Shown here: one piece after another, positions 55,019 to 63,034 of the stretch
How the letters are laid out: each line of letters begins with the position of its first letter
How positions within the stretch are numbered: position 1 is the stretch's first letter
Assembly (NCBI RefSeq): GCF_003264365.1
Contig: NZ_PYAK01000003.1
Coordinates: forward strand, 124,001 to 188,000
Direction: 5' to 3'
Length of the DNA: 64,000 bases
Source: Micromonospora noduli
GTDB lineage: Bacteria > Actinomycetota > Actinomycetes > Mycobacteriales > Micromonosporaceae
Position numbers and translations under genes: made by a program
The notes under the pieces: generated by a model
Databases searched by the model: none
What the model was told of the DNA's origin: nothing
Seen by the model: only the letters and a program-made list of their open reading frames with translations

Positions 55019-56293
55019 GTGCCACAGCACGACCCGTCCGGCGACGAGCCGGACGTGACCCCCGGTCCCCCGCCAGCGGAAACCCCACAGCCGGCGGAGA
55101 CGCCACCGTCGGCGGAAGCGCAGCCGACGGAAGCGCAGCCGACGAAAGCGCAGCCGACGGAGGCGCAGCCGTCAGCGGCAACGCCACCCCCGGTGCCGGT
55201 CCCCGTCCCGGGGGTCGACCCGGATGAGCCGCCGGCGGTCCCGTCCGGAAAGTTCGGCACACCGGGGCGGCCACTGCGCCGCAGCAGCTTCCTGCTCGGC
55301 TTCACCGGTGCGCTGGGCGTGCTGCTGGCGTACACCCTCTATCTGGGGATTCGCAATGCCGGCGGCATCCTCGTGCTGGTGGTGATCGCGCTCTTCCTCG
55401 CGGTCGGCCTCAACCCGGCGGTGGTCCGACTGGGCCGGTGGGGTGTGCCGCACGGCCTGGCGGTGGCGGGGGTCGCCCTGACGGTGGTGCTGCTGCTCTG
55501 CGGCGGCATCGTGGCGCTGGTCCCGCCGATCGTCACCCAGTCGGGGCAGTTCATCGACCAGATCCCGAGCCTGCTCGACGAGTTGCGCCGCAACCCGACG
55601 GTCAATGACCTGGTGGAGCGGTACGACGTGGTGGAGCGGGTGCAGGGCGCGGCCAACGCGGAGACGGTCGGACGGGCGCTCGGCGGCGTGCTGGGCGGCG
55701 CACAACTGATCTTCGGCACGGTGTTCCGGACGCTGACCGTGCTGGTGCTGACCATCTACTTCCTGGCCTACTTCGACAAGCTGCGCTCGCTGGGCTACTC
55801 GTTGGTGCCCCGGTCGCGGCGGCAGCGGGTGCAGCTGATCGGTGACGAGATATTGGCCAAGGTTGGCGCCTACATGGTCGGCGCGCTGAGCATCGCGGTG
55901 CTGGCCGGCGCGACCACCTTCGTCTTCGCGCTGATCGTCGACCTGCCGTACCCGTTCGCGCTGGCCGTGGTGGTCGCGGTGACCGACCTGATCCCGCAGA
56001 TCGGCGCCACCCTGGGCGCGGTGATCGTGAGTCTGGTCGGCTTCGCCGCCGACCTGCCCACCGGCATCGCCTGCGCGGTCTTCTTCCTCATCTACCAGCA
56101 GGTGGAGAACTACCTCATCTACCCGAAGGTGATGCGGCGTTCGGTGGAGGTCAACGAGGTGGCCGCCCTGCTGGCCGCACTGCTCGGGGTGGCGCTGCTG
56201 GGTGTGGTGGGCGCGCTGATCGCCATCCCCACGGTGGCCGCGCTGCAACTGATCCTGCGCGAGGTGGTGCTGCCCCGCCAGGAGCGCCGCTGA
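55019..56293 (+). CDS. AI-2E family transporter
   Basis: 424 aa from GTG 55019 (GGGAGG 6 nt upstream). The first 75 residues are Pro/Glu/Gln/Ala-rich with short AQPTE-type repeats. About seven to eight membrane segments follow, with GFTGALGVLLAYTLYLGIRN, and FLIYQQVENYLIYPKVMRRSVEVNEVAALLAALLG near the end, diagnostic of the AI-2E/PerM family. Substrate unknown; the family exports small molecules or ions. Confidence 0.92.
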   Translation: MPQHDPSGDEPDVTPGPPPAETPQPAETPPSAEAQPTEAQPTKAQPTEAQPSAATPPPVPVPVPGVDPDEPPAVPSGKFGTPGRPLRRSSFLLGFTGALGVLLAYTLYLGIRNAGGILVLVVIALFLAVGLNPAVVRLGRWGVPHGLAVAGVALTVVLLLCGGIVALVPPIVTQSGQFIDQIPSLLDELRRNPTVNDLVERYDVVERVQGAANAETVGRALGGVLGGAQLIFGTVFRTLTVLVLTIYFLAYFDKLRSLGYSLVPRSRRQRVQLIGDEILAKVGAYMVGALSIAVLAGATTFVFALIVDLPYPFALAVVVAVTDLIPQIGATLGAVIVSLVGFAADLPTGIACAVFFLIYQQVENYLIYPKVMRRSVEVNEVAALLAALLGVALLGVVGALIAIPTVAALQLILREVVLPRQERR

Positions 56294-56339
56294 GCGTCAG
56301 CCCGCCTGACCGGCGGCCAGGCGCCGACGGACGGGCGGG

Positions 56340-57149
56340 TCAGTCCGCCTTGGTGGCGGCCGGGCCGGGGACGGGGGTGTCGGCGAAGGCGGCCACCGTC
56401 CGGTCGGCGTACGCGCTGACGTCGCCGGCCTCCATCGGGCCGTCCCAGGTTGTCGGCAGCGGCACCTCGACGACCGGGTTGACCCGCCGGACGATCTCGT
56501 CGAGCACCGTCTCCGCGTCGCCCACCCACAGGTGCTTGGCACCCGGAACCCCGACCACCTCGGCCTGCGGCACCGCGGCGAACCGCTCCCGCGCCTCGGT
56601 GGGGCGCAGGTAGTCGTCGAACTCCGGCACCAGCGCCACCAGCGGTCGACCCGAGTCGGCCCAGGTGGCCAGGTCCTCGGGGGCGGAGAAGCGCAGCGGC
56701 GGCGAGAGCAGGATCGCCCCGGCGATCGCCGGGTCGCAGCCGTACTTCAGCGCCAGGTCGGTGCCGAACGACCAGCCGACGAGCCAGATGTTGGGCAGCT
56801 CGGCGAACTCCGCGTACTCGATGGCGGCGGCCACGTCGTACCGCTCGCCCACCGCGCCGTCGAAGGCTCCCTCGCTGGTGCCGCGCACGCTGCTGGTGCC
56901 CCGGGTGTTGAACCGCAGCACCGCCAGGTCGGCCAGCGCGGGCAGCCGCCAGGCTGCCTTGCGGAACACGTGGCTGTCCATCATTCCGCCGTGGGTCGGT
57001 AGCGGGTGCAGGCAGACCAGGGTGGCCACCGGCGGCCGGTCGGCCGGCAGGGCCAGCTCACCGACCAGTCGCAGACCGTCGGCGGTGTGCAGCTCGATGT
57101 CCTCCCGGCGGCCGGGCAGGATCGACGACGCGCGGATCGCTGTGCTCAC
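56340..57149 (-). CDS. Alpha/beta hydrolase
   Basis: 269 aa from GTG 57149. Alpha/beta hydrolase fold with nucleophile elbow VGWSFGTDLA, an Asp in EFDDYL, and His in GAKHLWVG. Similar to the short dienelactone-hydrolase-like or prolyl-oligopeptidase-like group. Substrate unknown. Convergent with the AI-2E gene. Confidence 0.88.
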   Translation of the reverse strand: MSTAIRASSILPGRREDIELHTADGLRLVGELALPADRPPVATLVCLHPLPTHGGMMDSHVFRKAAWRLPALADLAVLRFNTRGTSSVRGTSEGAFDGAVGERYDVAAAIEYAEFAELPNIWLVGWSFGTDLALKYGCDPAIAGAILLSPPLRFSAPEDLATWADSGRPLVALVPEFDDYLRPTEARERFAAVPQAEVVGVPGAKHLWVGDAETVLDEIVRRVNPVVEVPLPTTWDGPMEAGDVSAYADRTVAAFADTPVPGPAATKAD

Positions 57150-57267
57150 CGCCCAAGTCTGTCGTGAAGTCGCCGCCGCCGCCCGCCCAGGCACGAACAG
57201 GGTGACCCAGGTCGCTACCGGGCAGGTCGCCAAGCCCCTTACGCGGCAGCGCTCCGGGCCTGGTCGC

Positions 57268-57612
57268 TCAGTAGCGCGGGGAGCCCCGGCCGCGCTGCAC
57301 CGCCGGGCCGCGCCGTTCCCGGGCCTGCCAGCAGCCGCTGTGCCAGTGCCGCCGGTCGGTCAGGTCACCCAGGCCGTCCGCCGGCCAGGCCACCAGGTGC
57401 GCCACCCCGGGCCGGATCTCCTGGTTACAGCCGGGGCAGCGGTACGTCTTGACCGACGCGCCCGCGCCGATGCCGCGTACCTGCCAGGCACCGTCGGTCC
57501 ACTGCTGGACCGAGGCGACGCCCTGCCGGACCCGGTCGGCGTCCAGGTTGGCGTTCTCGTCCCGGCGAGGGCGGTTGCGACGGGGGCTCACAGTCACCAA
57601 GGTTACGGTCAC
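57268..57612 (-). CDS. Zinc-ribbon-like hypothetical protein
   Basis: 114 aa. YRCPGCNQEI and HWHSGCW supply four metal-ligand candidates (Cys, Cys, His, Cys). Basic N-terminus. The GTG start overlaps the TGA of the preceding sigma-operon gene (GTGA), so it is coupled; GTG 57591 is a shorter alternative. Function unknown. Confidence 0.8.
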   Translation of the reverse strand: MTVTLVTVSPRRNRPRRDENANLDADRVRQGVASVQQWTDGAWQVRGIGAGASVKTYRCPGCNQEIRPGVAHLVAWPADGLGDLTDRRHWHSGCWQARERRGPAVQRGRGSPRY

Positions 57613-58763
57613 TCCCAGCTCGCCGGCTCGCCACGGTCGTCGGCGACCCGGAGCCCGCCGATAACCGTGCTGACCTCCGCGTCCGTGGGCGACCGCTCCC
57701 AGCGGTTCTCGTGCCCCATGGACAGCAGGGTGTTCGGAATGCCGAGCACGTGCCAGAAGTCGCCCATGTCGAACACCGGCCTGCCGGCGATCCTACGATT
57801 GGCCTTGGCCCGGTCGGGCGAGGATGGGCGGGGTAAGTAGGTGAGCCGCACCGGCAAGGTGGCGGCGCCCTGGAGAGCGACAGTCAACGCCGCTTCGGTG
57901 TGGTCCGAAGCCGCAACGGCCATCTGGGTCGGCGTCGTCATTCCCCCCACGTTCACGATGCGGGGCCAGGACAGTTGCCGCACCGCCACCTCGCACGCGC
58001 TGATCCGGGCACCCGGGGGCAGAGCGGTCAGTTGGATCGGCGCGACACAGCGGCGGGCTTCGTCGAACCGGAGCGCCGCCGCCGCCCGGCGGACCTCGGC
58101 GCCGGTCTCCCCGAGAGCCGCGACCCGGACGTACAGGCCCGGGACGGGCTGCCAGCGCAGCACCCAACCCTTCGTGACCCTGTCGAGCTGACGGATCACC
58201 CCGTTGTACCTCGATGCGGCGTCGAGGCCCTGGCCGGGCGAGGCAAGGTCCTTGTCGCTGGTGACGGCGCCCGCTTTGTCGGGGCCGATGTCACGAAGCT
58301 GGCTCGGATCACCGATCTCGGCGGTCCGTGGGTCCGCGGCAACGATCACCATCGCCTGCACGCCGTCACCCAGGTCCAGTCGCATGCTCTCGACCTGGGC
58401 CGCGGAGCGCCAGGCGACCGGCTTCGCCGCTGTCGGATCGACCCCGAAGTGCAGCAACCGTGGGTCCGTGCCGATCAGGGCGGGGCGCTCCGCTGCCCCC
58501 GGAACCCCCGGTGCCCGAGGCGGTGTGACCACTACCGGGCTGGGCGTGACGGCCGGCTGCGGCGGCGCGGCCGACGGCGTACGCACTGCCACACCGGCCC
58601 CGAGCAGCACCGCGACACCGAGGGCTGCCCCGATGACGGCACGTCGCCGCCGCCGACGGGCCCGTCCCCCGTTCACCGCTGCCGTCAGCAGGCTGTTGGT
58701 GTCCACGGGCCCGTCGGCCTGCTCCCGGAGTGCCCTGGCGATCCGCTCGTCGAGGTCGGTCAC
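57609..58763 (-). CDS. Single-span membrane protein, probable sigma-factor partner
   Basis: 384 aa from GTG 58763, overlapping the sigma-factor stop (GTGA). N-terminal residues 1-40 are cytoplasmic and charged, a membrane span lies at about 41-60, and the large outside part has no named domain. The arrangement (ECF sigma, then membrane protein with short cytoplasmic part) resembles an anti-sigma factor, but no ZAS motif is visible. Confidence 0.8.
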   Translation of the reverse strand: MTDLDERIARALREQADGPVDTNSLLTAAVNGGRARRRRRRAVIGAALGVAVLLGAGVAVRTPSAAPPQPAVTPSPVVVTPPRAPGVPGAAERPALIGTDPRLLHFGVDPTAAKPVAWRSAAQVESMRLDLGDGVQAMVIVAADPRTAEIGDPSQLRDIGPDKAGAVTSDKDLASPGQGLDAASRYNGVIRQLDRVTKGWVLRWQPVPGLYVRVAALGETGAEVRRAAAALRFDEARRCVAPIQLTALPPGARISACEVAVRQLSWPRIVNVGGMTTPTQMAVAASDHTEAALTVALQGAATLPVRLTYLPRPSSPDRAKANRRIAGRPVFDMGDFWHVLGIPNTLLSMGHENRWERSPTDAEVSTVIGGLRVADDRGEPASWE

Positions 58764-59254
58764 GGCCGGCTCCCGTTCGTCGTGGGAACGCCGTGGCGCT
58801 CCCGCAGCTGGCTGAGCGCCCGCATCGCGTGGGTGCGGACGGTGACCGGGGAACAGCCGAGAATCTGGGCGATCGTCGGGTCGGCGAGGTCCTCGTAGTA
58901 GCGCAACACGAGCACCGCGCGCTGCCGGTCGGGCAGGCCGAGGATCAGCCGCCACATCTCGTCCCGGTCGGCCGCATCGCCGCCCAGGTCCCCGCGCCCC
59001 GGCCGGTCGGCGAACTCGGCAGTGGCCAACTCCCTGCTGGATCGGCGGCGCCACCAGGAGGTGTTGGCGTTGACCAACATCCGGCGCACGTAGACGTCCG
59101 GGTGGTCGGCGCGGGCGATTTTCCGCCAGTGCACGTAGGCGCGCGCCAACACGTCCTGGGTGAGGTCCTCGGCGCGGTGTTCGTCACCGGTCAGCAGCCG
59201 GGCCAGCCGGACGAGCGCCGGCCCGCGCGTGCTGACGTATTCCTCGAAGGTCAC
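58760..59254 (-). CDS. SigE-family ECF RNA polymerase sigma factor
   Basis: 164 aa. Region 2 (LARLLTGDEHRAEDLTQDVLARAYVHW) and region 4 (LPDRQRAVLVLRYYEDLADPTIAQILGC, then VTVRTHAMRALSQLR). Matches the actinobacterial SigE-group proteins of about 165-180 aa. First gene of a tightly overlapping three-gene operon with the membrane protein and the zinc-ribbon protein. Confidence 0.93.
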   Translation of the reverse strand: MTFEEYVSTRGPALVRLARLLTGDEHRAEDLTQDVLARAYVHWRKIARADHPDVYVRRMLVNANTSWWRRRSSRELATAEFADRPGRGDLGGDAADRDEMWRLILGLPDRQRAVLVLRYYEDLADPTIAQILGCSPVTVRTHAMRALSQLRERHGVPTTNGSRP

Positions 59255-59295
59255 ACCACTCAGACGCCGTCACCGGCGCCCACTGTTGACACCGG

Positions 59296-61086
59296 TCAGC
59301 GGTGCGAGTGGTCGCGGAAGCCGCGGCGGGTCTTGCGGCCCAGGTAGCCGGCGGTGACCAGGTGCTCCAGCAGCGGCGCGGGCGCGAAGCCCGGCTCGCG
59401 CAGTTCCAGGTACAGCTCGCGCTGGATGGCCAGGGAGACGTCCAGCCCGACCACGTCGAGCAGCTCGAACGGGCCCATCGGGTAGCCGCAGCCCAACTTC
59501 ATGGCGTGGTCGATGTCGTCGGCCGTCGAGTAGCTGGCCTCCAGCATCTTCACCGCGTCGTTCAGGTACGGGAAGAGGAGCGCGTTGACGATGAAGCCGG
59601 ACCGGTCGCCGCAGACCACACCGGTCTTGCCTAGTGCGGCGCAGACGGCGCGGGCGGTGGCGGTGGCCTCCGGGGAGGTGCGGATGGTGCGGACGACCTC
59701 GACCAGCGGCATGACCGGGGCCGGGTTGAAGAAGTGCAGCCCCACCACGTCGGCCGGCCGCTGGGTGGCCATCGCCACGTCGATCACCGGCAGCGACGAG
59801 GTGGTGGTGGCCAGCACCACGCCCGGCTTGCAGATCTCGTCGAGGCTGGCGAAGAGTGCCTTCTTGACGCTCAACTCCTCGACGACCGCCTCGACCACCA
59901 GGTCGACGTCGGCGAGATGGTCGAGCGTGGCGGACCAGCTGATCCGGCCCAGGGCGGCGTCCCGGTCGGCCTCGGCGAGCTTGCCGCGCACCACGCCCTT
60001 GTTCAGCGAGGTCTTCACCGCCTCGCAGACCTTCGCGGACTTCTCCATGCCACGGGTCACCGAGACGACCTCGTAGCCGGCCTTCGCGAAGACCTCGATG
60101 ATCCCGGTGGCCATCGTTCCGGAGCCGACCACGCCGACCTTCGCGATGGCGCGCGCGCCGTCGGCGAGCGCGCCGTCCGTGGCCAGCGGCGTCGCCTCAT
60201 CCGGTACGACCACCGGGGAGCCGGGCCGTTCGTAGGTGTAGAAGCCCCGGCCCGACTTCCGGCCGAGCAGCCCTGCCGTCACCATCTGCTTGAGCAGCGG
60301 CACCGGGGCGTGGCGGCGGTCCCGCCCGCCGCGCCGGTACATGGTGTCCAGGATCTCGTACGCGGTGTCCAGGCCGATCAGGTCCATCAACGCCAGCGGG
60401 CCCATCGGCAGGCCGCAGCCGAGCTTCATGGCGGCGTCGATGTCCTCCCGGGTCGCGTAGTGCGACTCGAACATGCCGACCGCGTGGTTGAGGTAGCCGA
60501 AGAGCAGCGCGTTGGCGATGAAGCCGGCCCGGTCGTTGATGGTGACGTCGACCTTGCCGAGCCGGGCGCAGAGCGCCTCCACGTCGGCGACCACCTCGGG
60601 TGCGGTGACGACAGTGCGGACCACCTCGACCAGCTTCATGACCGGGGCCGGGTTGAAGAAGTGGATGCCGATCACCTGGTTGGGTCGGCTGGTGGCGACG
60701 GAGATCTCGGTGACGCTCAACGACGAGGTGTTGGTGGCGAGGATCGTCTCCGGGCGGCAGACCCGGTCCAGTTCCGCGAAGATCCGCTGCTTGAGGTCCA
60801 GGTGCTCGGGCACCGCCTCGATGACCAGGTCGACGGAGTGCAGCGCCTCCAGCCCGACCGCGAAGTGCACCCGCTCGTGCAGGGCGTCGCGGTCCGCCTC
60901 GGCGAGCTTGCCCTTGGCGACAGCCCGGTCGGTGGAGCCCTTCAGGGTGGCCCGACCGCGCTCCAGCGCCGGCGCGGAGATTTCCACTGCCACCACGTCG
61001 ATGCCGTTGCGGGCGAAGACCTCGACGATGCCGGCACCCATGGTGCCCAGCCCCACCACACCCACGGTGCTGAACTCGCGCGCCAC
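59296..61086 (-). CDS. Tandem 3-hydroxybutyryl-CoA dehydrogenase fusion
   Basis: 596 aa made of two complete 3-hydroxyacyl-CoA dehydrogenase units: residues about 5-285 and 315-596. Each has a Rossmann start (GVVGLGTMGAGIVEVFARNG; GVVGSGTMATGIIEVFAKAG), a GIHFFNPAPV / GLHFFNPAPV catalytic-His segment and the C-terminal helical domain. It reduces acetoacetyl-CoA to 3-hydroxybutyryl-CoA. The GTG has GGGGAGG upstream and operator site 4 lies 32 bp upstream. It probably works with the thiolase and Ccr. Confidence 0.94.
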   Translation of the reverse strand: MAREFSTVGVVGLGTMGAGIVEVFARNGIDVVAVEISAPALERGRATLKGSTDRAVAKGKLAEADRDALHERVHFAVGLEALHSVDLVIEAVPEHLDLKQRIFAELDRVCRPETILATNTSSLSVTEISVATSRPNQVIGIHFFNPAPVMKLVEVVRTVVTAPEVVADVEALCARLGKVDVTINDRAGFIANALLFGYLNHAVGMFESHYATREDIDAAMKLGCGLPMGPLALMDLIGLDTAYEILDTMYRRGGRDRRHAPVPLLKQMVTAGLLGRKSGRGFYTYERPGSPVVVPDEATPLATDGALADGARAIAKVGVVGSGTMATGIIEVFAKAGYEVVSVTRGMEKSAKVCEAVKTSLNKGVVRGKLAEADRDAALGRISWSATLDHLADVDLVVEAVVEELSVKKALFASLDEICKPGVVLATTTSSLPVIDVAMATQRPADVVGLHFFNPAPVMPLVEVVRTIRTSPEATATARAVCAALGKTGVVCGDRSGFIVNALLFPYLNDAVKMLEASYSTADDIDHAMKLGCGYPMGPFELLDVVGLDVSLAIQRELYLELREPGFAPAPLLEHLVTAGYLGRKTRRGFRDHSHR

Positions 61087-61117
61087 GACCGGCCTCCCCA
61101 GAGACTCCGCACGGCCA

Positions 61118-61133
61118 CTGAACGGCCGCTAAG
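61118..61133. promoter_or_regulatory. Acyl-CoA operator site 4 (hydroxybutyryl-CoA dehydrogenase promoter)
   Basis: CTGAACGGCCGCTAAG, identical to site 1 except for the two central bases. It overlaps a possible minus-strand -10 (TAACCT at 61137-61132). Confidence 0.65.
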
Positions 61134-61212
61134 GTTATGCGCGCGAGTCTGCCACGTGACGGTGAGTTGTCGAGACGCCGTGGCATATTTCACCCACGGC
61201 CCAGCAGCGCCG

Positions 61213-62283
61213 CTACCCGGCCGACACGCTGGTCAGGGCCAACAACTCCGCGACGAACTCCGCCGGGCGCTCCAGGTGCGGGCTGTGCCCGCAACCGGGC
61301 AACACCACCTCGTGGTACGCGCCGCCGGCCGCCGCGTACCGGTCGAGCACCGCCCGGGTCTGGCCGACCATCGGCTGCGGTGGGCAGGCGTCAGCGCCGG
61401 GCCAGCCGGGCACGAGATCCAGCGAACCCAGGTACGCCAGGTCGAAGAGCGAGGTGTCCGAGACGATGACGTCGGCGTCTCCGCGTACCCAGGTGACCGG
61501 CGGTTTCTCGGCGACGGCCACCAGCTCGTCAGCGAGCCGGAACCAGGTGGGCGCGAGCGCGTTGAGCACCCCGCGCTCCCCCGGAGCGGTGCCCGGCCAG
61601 TTCTCCGACGGCACCGCCGTGCCCGGGTAGTTGTCGTCACCGGTGGCGGTGGAGAGCACGGTGTCCAGCAGCAGTTCCTCGTCCTCGACCAGAGAGGCGG
61701 GATCGGCCACATAGGTGGCTCGCAGCACGGCGCGCGGGCTGGCCGGCGCGTCCGAGCTCCGGTCACCGGCCGCGAGGCGGGCGACGAAGTCCGGGTTCGC
61801 CGTGCCGGCGCCGGTGCCGGCGAAGTCGGGGGTGGTCGGCGTGCCGGTCAGGTCACGGGTGCCACCGAAGCCGTACGGGGAGACCGGTGCGGCGAGCAGC
61901 AGCGCCCCCACGCGCTGCGGATGGTCGACCAGCAGGCGCATCGCCACCCCGCCGCCGAGGGAGTGCCCGACCACCACCGGGCGCGCGTCGGCGTCGAAGA
62001 GCGTCGGGTCGTCCAGCAGGGCCGCCACGTCGTCGGCGAAGTCCCGCAGGCCCCGGGTGGCGTCCACCGGGGCGGTCGCGGAGTCGCCGTATCCCCGCAG
62101 GTCGGGGGCGACCACCCGCAGCGTCGGTGGCAGACGGCGGACCAGCGGCTCCCAGAACAGCGCGGACGAGCAGTTGCCGTGGATCAGCAGCACGGGTATG
62201 CCGTCCGGCGGGCCGGCCACCCGTACCGCCTGAGTGATGCCGTTCGCCGTCACGGTCCGCTGCTCGGTCTCCATCCGCGGCAT
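61213..62283 (-). CDS. Alpha/beta hydrolase
   Basis: 356 aa. VVGHSLGGGVAMRL holds the nucleophilic serine, GDADVIV the acidic residue and GCGHSPHLERPAEF the catalytic histidine. An oxyanion HGNCSSALFWEPL segment is near residue 35. Haloalkane-dehalogenase/epoxide-hydrolase-like fold; substrate unknown. No operon partner. Confidence 0.92.
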   Translation of the reverse strand: MPRMETEQRTVTANGITQAVRVAGPPDGIPVLLIHGNCSSALFWEPLVRRLPPTLRVVAPDLRGYGDSATAPVDATRGLRDFADDVAALLDDPTLFDADARPVVVGHSLGGGVAMRLLVDHPQRVGALLLAAPVSPYGFGGTRDLTGTPTTPDFAGTGAGTANPDFVARLAAGDRSSDAPASPRAVLRATYVADPASLVEDEELLLDTVLSTATGDDNYPGTAVPSENWPGTAPGERGVLNALAPTWFRLADELVAVAEKPPVTWVRGDADVIVSDTSLFDLAYLGSLDLVPGWPGADACPPQPMVGQTRAVLDRYAAAGGAYHEVVLPGCGHSPHLERPAEFVAELLALTSVSAG

Positions 62284-62360
62284 GGTGCCACGGGTGTCCC
62301 CACCGGTCCAGGTGTCGGGCCGCCACCCAACGGAGCTACCCGGTGTGGCAGGCCGCCAGA

Positions 62361-62777
62361 TCAGCGACGCGAGCCGGGTGGCGCGGCCAGCGGCAGCGGC
62401 AGCGTCGGTCGGACGTCGCGCCGGGACGAGCCGAAGCTGAGCCCCACCGGGTCGGTGAGCGCCACCCCGGGGTCGAACAGGCGCAGTTCGGTGCGGCCCA
62501 GCCGGATCACGTCGCCGTCGGAGAGTCGTTCCACCTCACTGATCCGCCGGTCGTTGAGCCAGGTGCCGTTCGTGGAACCCAGGTCCCGCAGGGACGGGCC
62601 CTCCGGTGCCAGCCACACCTCGGCGTGGCGACGGCTCAGGTGTGGGTCGTTGATGACCACCTGACCTGTCGGCGCTCGGCCGATCACCTGTATCTCGGCT
62701 CGCATACGAAAGCTCGCGCCGCGCATCGGTCCACCCGCGACCGTCAACAGCGGCATCAGTTCCGGATGTTCCTCCAT
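62361..62777 (-). CDS. FHA-domain protein
   Basis: 138 aa. Forkhead-associated fold with the phosphothreonine-binding core: IGRAPTGQVVINDPHLSRRHAEVWL, then LRDLGSTNGTWLND. It binds phosphothreonine, usually as a Ser/Thr kinase partner. GGAGGG lies 10 nt upstream of ATG. No kinase is adjacent in the window. Confidence 0.92.
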   Translation of the reverse strand: MEEHPELMPLLTVAGGPMRGASFRMRAEIQVIGRAPTGQVVINDPHLSRRHAEVWLAPEGPSLRDLGSTNGTWLNDRRISEVERLSDGDVIRLGRTELRLFDPGVALTDPVGLSFGSSRRDVRPTLPLPLAAPPGSRR

Positions 62778-62999
62778 GGACAGTCAGCCCTCCACCCCAC
62801 ACCGTCACTCCGCGCGTCAGCTTGCCATCAGACGGTAGTCGTCAATACCGACCGGCCGGTCAGCCTCTCGTCACCTCCCGGCCACCTGCCGTTCGACGAT
62901 TCGGGCGGGCCCCATCCGTCATCAACGCCCTGACCTGCACTGATCAACGATCGGCCGGGCTGATGCGACGCCGGCCCCCCGGCCCCGAATCGGGGACCC

Positions 63000-63028
63000 T
63001 ACCGGTGAGTAATCCTCGGGTCTAGACT
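63000..63028 (+). promoter_or_regulatory. Aldehyde dehydrogenase promoter: motif and -10
   Basis: TACCGGTGAGTAAT (63000-63013) followed by TAGACT (63023-63028), which sits exactly at -12 to -7 relative to the ATG. No Shine-Dalgarno is present, so the message may be leaderless. Confidence 0.5.
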
Positions 63029-63034
63029 TCCGCC

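Noticed and set aside
59734..62664. 976-codon plus-strand open frame
   Set aside because: Antisense to the dehydrogenase and hydrolase genes, both strongly supported.
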